A DNA stretch of 7,769 nt from Methanobacteriota archaeon. GTDB lineage: Archaea > Thermoplasmatota > Poseidoniia > Poseidoniales > Poseidoniaceae. The notes beneath the pieces are model-generated. The model was given only the letters and a program-made list of their open reading frames with translations. It was not told the origin of the DNA and ran no database searches. Where the stretch lies: NCBI GenBank assembly GCA_002714305.1, contig PAWY01000005.1, positions 44,762 to 52,530 of the forward strand, written 5' to 3'. The translations under genes and the position numbers were made by a program. The stretch's first letter is position 1. The number at the start of each line of letters is the position of its first letter. Shown piece by piece: positions 6,401 through 7,769 of this stretch.

Positions 6401-7769
6401 CCTGACTTTTTGAGTAAATCAACACGGCGTTTTGGGTGGGCGAGATTGGCTCAATATCGATGACCTCCTCTGTTCCGGAAATACCGACGTAAGCGTAGGC
6501 CGGCGTGTTGGATTTCGGGCCCGGAGAGGATGACGACATTTCCCATGTCCCCCTGACGAGTGTTCCGCCCGGAGCGTCTGAAAGCTCGGTATAGGTCGAG
6601 GTGGTCCTGGGGAAATTATTCCATCCCGAAGTCACAAAATCATTGCTTGAAGTGGTGTTCTCAACGGCGTCAAAATCAAACACCGCAGTCCATTGGTGGG
6701 CGAGATAATTCCCGGTTGACATCGTCCCGATGTTGGAAATTCCAACGATCATCGAACCCCAATTTCCGCTTGAACTGTAGCAACCGTAAGTTGTGGAACC
6801 GGATTTGAAGTAGATACATCCGTAGCCTTTGGATTGGAAACTCAAGCCAAGGTGAGCACCGACAAGGTCCAACGACGGTTCAATCGCTAAGCGATTTTGC
6901 CCGTAATTGTTGGTATGCATGTAGGAACGCAAGGCCCAACCGATGGCTCCAACGTTCGATATTTTGACGACATAGATCATCGAGTAATCACCACCAGTAT
7001 TGATCTGAATGGAACCCCACGTGATGGAATTCGACGATGATCCGTTGTAGAAATGTTCACCAGCCACGAAGACATTTCCTGCTGAATCGACCACGACAGA
7101 TGTGGCACGGTCGTTCGCTGTCGCAATGGGCATCCGTACCCATTCAACCCCGCTCGATTTTGAAACCCGCATGACAAGACTGTCGCTGCCCGTCCCACCA
7201 CCGTGATTGATGGTCGTCTGGTTGAGCGTGAGCGTGGTGGATGAGAATTCACCCACGGCCACCGTTTTCCCATTTTGATCGGTTTTGCAATCGTGAATCA
7301 ACTCGCGACCGGTGTTGCCGAACATCATGCCATCGTTGATGGCGCCGGTCGACGACATCCAAAAGACAAACATGTCCTCATTTCCGGCGTTGGCGTAAGT
7401 AGTGCTGTTGAAGGTGAGAGTGCTGCTTGTCGACCAACCGCAAACACTGATGATGCCATTTGGAGATTGAGACACCGAGGTGGTGTTGTCAAAACCCGCA
7501 CCTCCAACGGTCTCAAACCACCCGATGGTGCCCGTTGTGGCATTGATGTGTGAAACAAACCCATCGTGGGAGCCCTGCGTGGCATGCGTAACCGTACCTG
7601 AGGGAGTCGTTATGCTCAAAGTGGATGAATCTGTGGTCCCCGCAATCAACAAGTTGTTTGCGTTGTCAAACACCATGTCGTTGATGTATTCGTCCCCTGT
7701 ACCACCGATGGAAGAAAGCCAAACCCATTTGTCATCGTAGTTCCGTTTTCCAATGAAAACATCGTGTTC
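3423..7769 (-). CDS. Giant type-I surface protein: propeller-like ectodomain, TSP3 repeats, sequon stalk, membrane anchor (5' end outside window)
   Basis: The frame is open from the window edge (7769) to TAA 3425-3423, giving at least 1448 residues. The first Met in view (7676) is internal: the 31 codons before it continue the same repeat pattern, and no signal peptide is seen, so the true start lies beyond the edge. Order in visible residues: about 1-867, repeated blades of the type 'G.D.FV....G.W.W......GG....I..V...GNV.VAG', like SBBP or other beta-propeller repeats; 868-1182, TSP3-type calcium-binding Asp-rich repeats with eight CP motifs; 1200-1261, pentapeptide N-glycosylation sequons; 1285-1307, one membrane helix followed by basic residues (PRSKQR); 1308-1448, an acidic Ser/Pro-rich tail ending in an aromatic motif. 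This implies a type-I protein with its ectodomain outside. A role as adhesin, calcium-dependent surface protein or sensor is inference. A vicinal Cys pair (5586-5591) lies in the propeller part. No enzyme motif is recognised. Confidence 0.85.
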   Translation of the reverse strand, partial: EHDVFIGKRNYDDKWVWLSSIGGTGDEYINDMVFDNANNLLIAGTTDSSTLSITTPSGTVTHATQGSHDGFVSHINATTGTIGWFETVGGAGFDNTTSVSQSPNGIISVCGWSTSSTLTFNSTTYANAGNEDMFVFWMSSTGAINDGMMFGNTGRELIHDCKTDQNGKTVAVGEFSSTTLTLNQTTINHGGGTGSDSLVMRVSKSSGVEWVRMPIATANDRATSVVVDSAGNVFVAGEHFYNGSSSNSITWGSIQINTGGDYSMIYVVKISNVGAIGWALRSYMHTNNYGQNRLAIEPSLDLVGAHLGLSFQSKGYGCIYFKSGSTTYGCYSSSGNWGSMIVGISNIGTMSTGNYLAHQWTAVFDFDAVENTTSSNDFVTSGWNNFPRTTSTYTELSDAPGGTLVRGTWEMSSSSPGPKSNTPAYAYVGISGTEEVIDIEPISPTQNAVLIYSKSQGLRFGQHAIGGTVDNKLILAIIDNNGQWISADQITFGRDRIDYQNWASNSLYNHNKMSMNMDVSPNGTVWVSFFWADHMEVPNIMQKTSGSGFGVVTWTSANGWETYNQINFRHDYYVSNDITVDGLGNVYVLGACSSGLVVDSTQISTSSGIRTCVAYWNATSSSWDHEFSSNGRYQGPIADSIQGDPNGGAVLYDRGGYWNEFATGSSTYTDQNRGGLVRLYHGNGSATLLGEPSASQNDNRIRSLDVSSSGDVVLAGWFDGSISYPNCCSVNTGGSRDGMITFWNNTSMGWDWSISLGGSSNDEIHAVRFVGNQSIAVAGQKTGVISVGLTTLSASGTGFVAVASTAGSWEWAQQPEGSASINAIAQVSSQSILVAGDLHYQTTDHVFGLDSKTTSDGSDLFVARMSPDADADSITNSRDNCPNIYNPNQDDYDVDSSGDLCDSDDDGDGILDVDDACPSGALAWTSNAASDHDTDGCQDVGEDSDDDEDGVDDPVDLCPVGDLNWTSRSTPLSSRTDYDADGCRDSTEDADDDNDQVNDTHDACPTGTLGWVSLPSTDADGDGCLDDNEDLDDDGDSVLDDADLCPSGALGWMSNSSTDNDGDGCLDATEDFNDDNDDFVDIDDACPNGTVGWSSGRFTDYDGDGCFDAGEDTDDDADGVLDVDDNCPMSIPGWRTNPTVDLDGDGCHDWNEDWDDDGDGVDDLNDLCPRTARGFVVDSGGCASGESPPSEGGSSITNNYQNTTYVNNTYENDSYYNSSYLNETNQFENNSYQYDNTTYENTTYENETFQNTTNMFEDNASLDEPNNEQASDEEGLESKDEGSAMSFIELAVVGLLLAIFIVQILMVPRSKQRPFSSHQESAYQEMESDEFDMIKDEFDTKTLTDVPSPPDEILPSSEVAKEEPNLSVAAPVEGPSAVPEPTDEVEDSFDEKEDEQGDIESSGGPDEHLVGSVDENGYEWLEFPAGTGQNYYRIPGQSTDWMLWDGQP
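3426..3539 (-). other. Aromatic C-terminal motif of the cytoplasmic tail
   Basis: The last 38 residues (visible 1411-1448) break from the disordered acidic tail: ENGYEWLEFP, then a Gly/Asn turn, YYRIPGQ, and finally DWMLWDGQP. The aromatic strands separated by short turns suggest a small folded beta unit or docking motif. From memory, similar 'GYEWLE.P' tails occur in Marine Group II membrane proteins, but I cannot check this here. Confidence 0.4.
3849..3917 (-). other. Transmembrane helix of the giant protein
   Basis: Visible residues 1285-1307 begin MSFIELAVVGLLLAIFIVQI and continue to LMV, followed at once by PRSKQRP. It is the only membrane-length hydrophobic run in the visible protein. 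The basic residues on its C-terminal side predict that the tail is cytoplasmic and the repeats outside. An acidic patch (ASDEEGLESKDEG) precedes it. Confidence 0.85.
3987..4172 (-). repeat. Pentapeptide N-glycosylation sequon repeat (stalk)
   Basis: 62 residues between the TSP3 block and the membrane helix are built on the unit [Y/F]-x-N-x-[S/T], starting YQNTTYVNNTYENDSYYNSS. Eleven N-x-S/T sequons occur in 62 residues, in register apart from three two-residue spacers and one extra residue in the last unit (FEDNAS). Synonymous codons differ from unit to unit, so the pattern is kept at protein level. It is probably a glycosylated spacer holding the ectodomain off the membrane. Confidence 0.8.
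4224..5168 (-). repeat. TSP type-3-like calcium-binding repeats, eight CP motifs
   Basis: About 315 residues of Asp-rich repeats with a period near 38 residues. The CP landmarks are DNCPNI, DACPSG, DLCPVG, DACPTG, DLCPSG, DACPNG, DNCPMS and DLCPRT. Six of the units share a longer design: CP, a Gly, then a Trp (AW, NW, GW) and Ser/Thr, then TD.D.DGC, then an acidic ED.DDD.D.V.D run. Each CP cysteine is thus matched by a DGC cysteine, which suggests one disulfide per unit. TSP3 repeats bind many calcium ions through the Asp side chains. The DNA is visibly repetitive, which is why several long false open frames exist on both strands here. Confidence 0.85.
5169..7769 (-). other. Propeller-like repeat region of the giant protein
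   Basis: About 867 residues made of roughly 50-70-residue units. Each unit tends to carry a short 'VS..GNVYVLG' or 'SSSGDVVLAGWFDG' strand pair, a 'GG..D.FV' segment and a 'G.W.W' or 'GAIGWA' strand. Examples are the stretches near visible residues 26-45, 88-135 and 190-215, and several close to residue 860. This fits seven-bladed-propeller-type (SBBP) repeats in secreted proteins. Blade boundaries cannot be fixed by eye, and the middle part (about residues 270-500) is less regular. Confidence 0.55.

Noticed and set aside
7674..7676. ATG taken as the start of the giant protein
   Set aside because: The frame stays open for 31 more codons to the window edge with the same repeat pattern, and no signal peptide follows this ATG.

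Overview
The window looks like chromosomal DNA of a marine planktonic euryarchaeon, most likely a Marine Group II (Poseidoniales-type) genome. This is inferred from four things: an archaeal/eukaryotic-type DNA primase small subunit, a very large surface protein with thrombospondin type-3 (TSP3) calcium repeats and an N-glycosylation-sequon stalk, almost no Shine-Dalgarno signals, and base composition near half G+C. The lineage is not proven by any marker such as rRNA.

Layout from left to right. (1) Positions 1-152 hold the C-terminal end of an upstream plus-strand gene. (2) Positions 211-1542 encode a PriS-type primase catalytic subunit with an unusual C-terminal extension. (3) A perfect 10-bp GC-rich hairpin precedes a small plus-strand gene (1675-1944) encoding an 89-residue protein with a Gly/Ser/Tyr-rich linker. 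(4) Two divergently transcribed genes, 2476-1967 (minus) and 2641-3165 (plus), encode small single-pass membrane proteins that appear to be paralogues. (5) Positions 3166-3422 contain no intact gene. They do hold a protein-like, charged reading frame interrupted by an amber codon, probably a gene remnant. (6) From 7769 down to 3423 runs a minus-strand gene, cut at its 5' end by the window edge, for a cell-surface protein of at least 1448 residues. Its order is: beta-propeller-like ectodomain, eight TSP3-type motifs, a pentapeptide sequon repeat, one membrane helix, an acidic cytoplasmic tail and a conserved-looking aromatic C-terminal motif.

The genes do not form an obvious pathway. The primase belongs to chromosome replication. 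The two small membrane proteins form a local divergent pair. The giant protein is presumably an envelope-anchored, calcium-binding and heavily glycosylated adhesin or sensor. The points most worth a second look are the periodic sequon stalk, the primase with its missing zinc-knuckle cysteines and unassigned C-terminal domain, the divergent paralogue pair and the broken frame beside it. I see no rRNA, tRNA, CRISPR array, insertion sequence or integrase.
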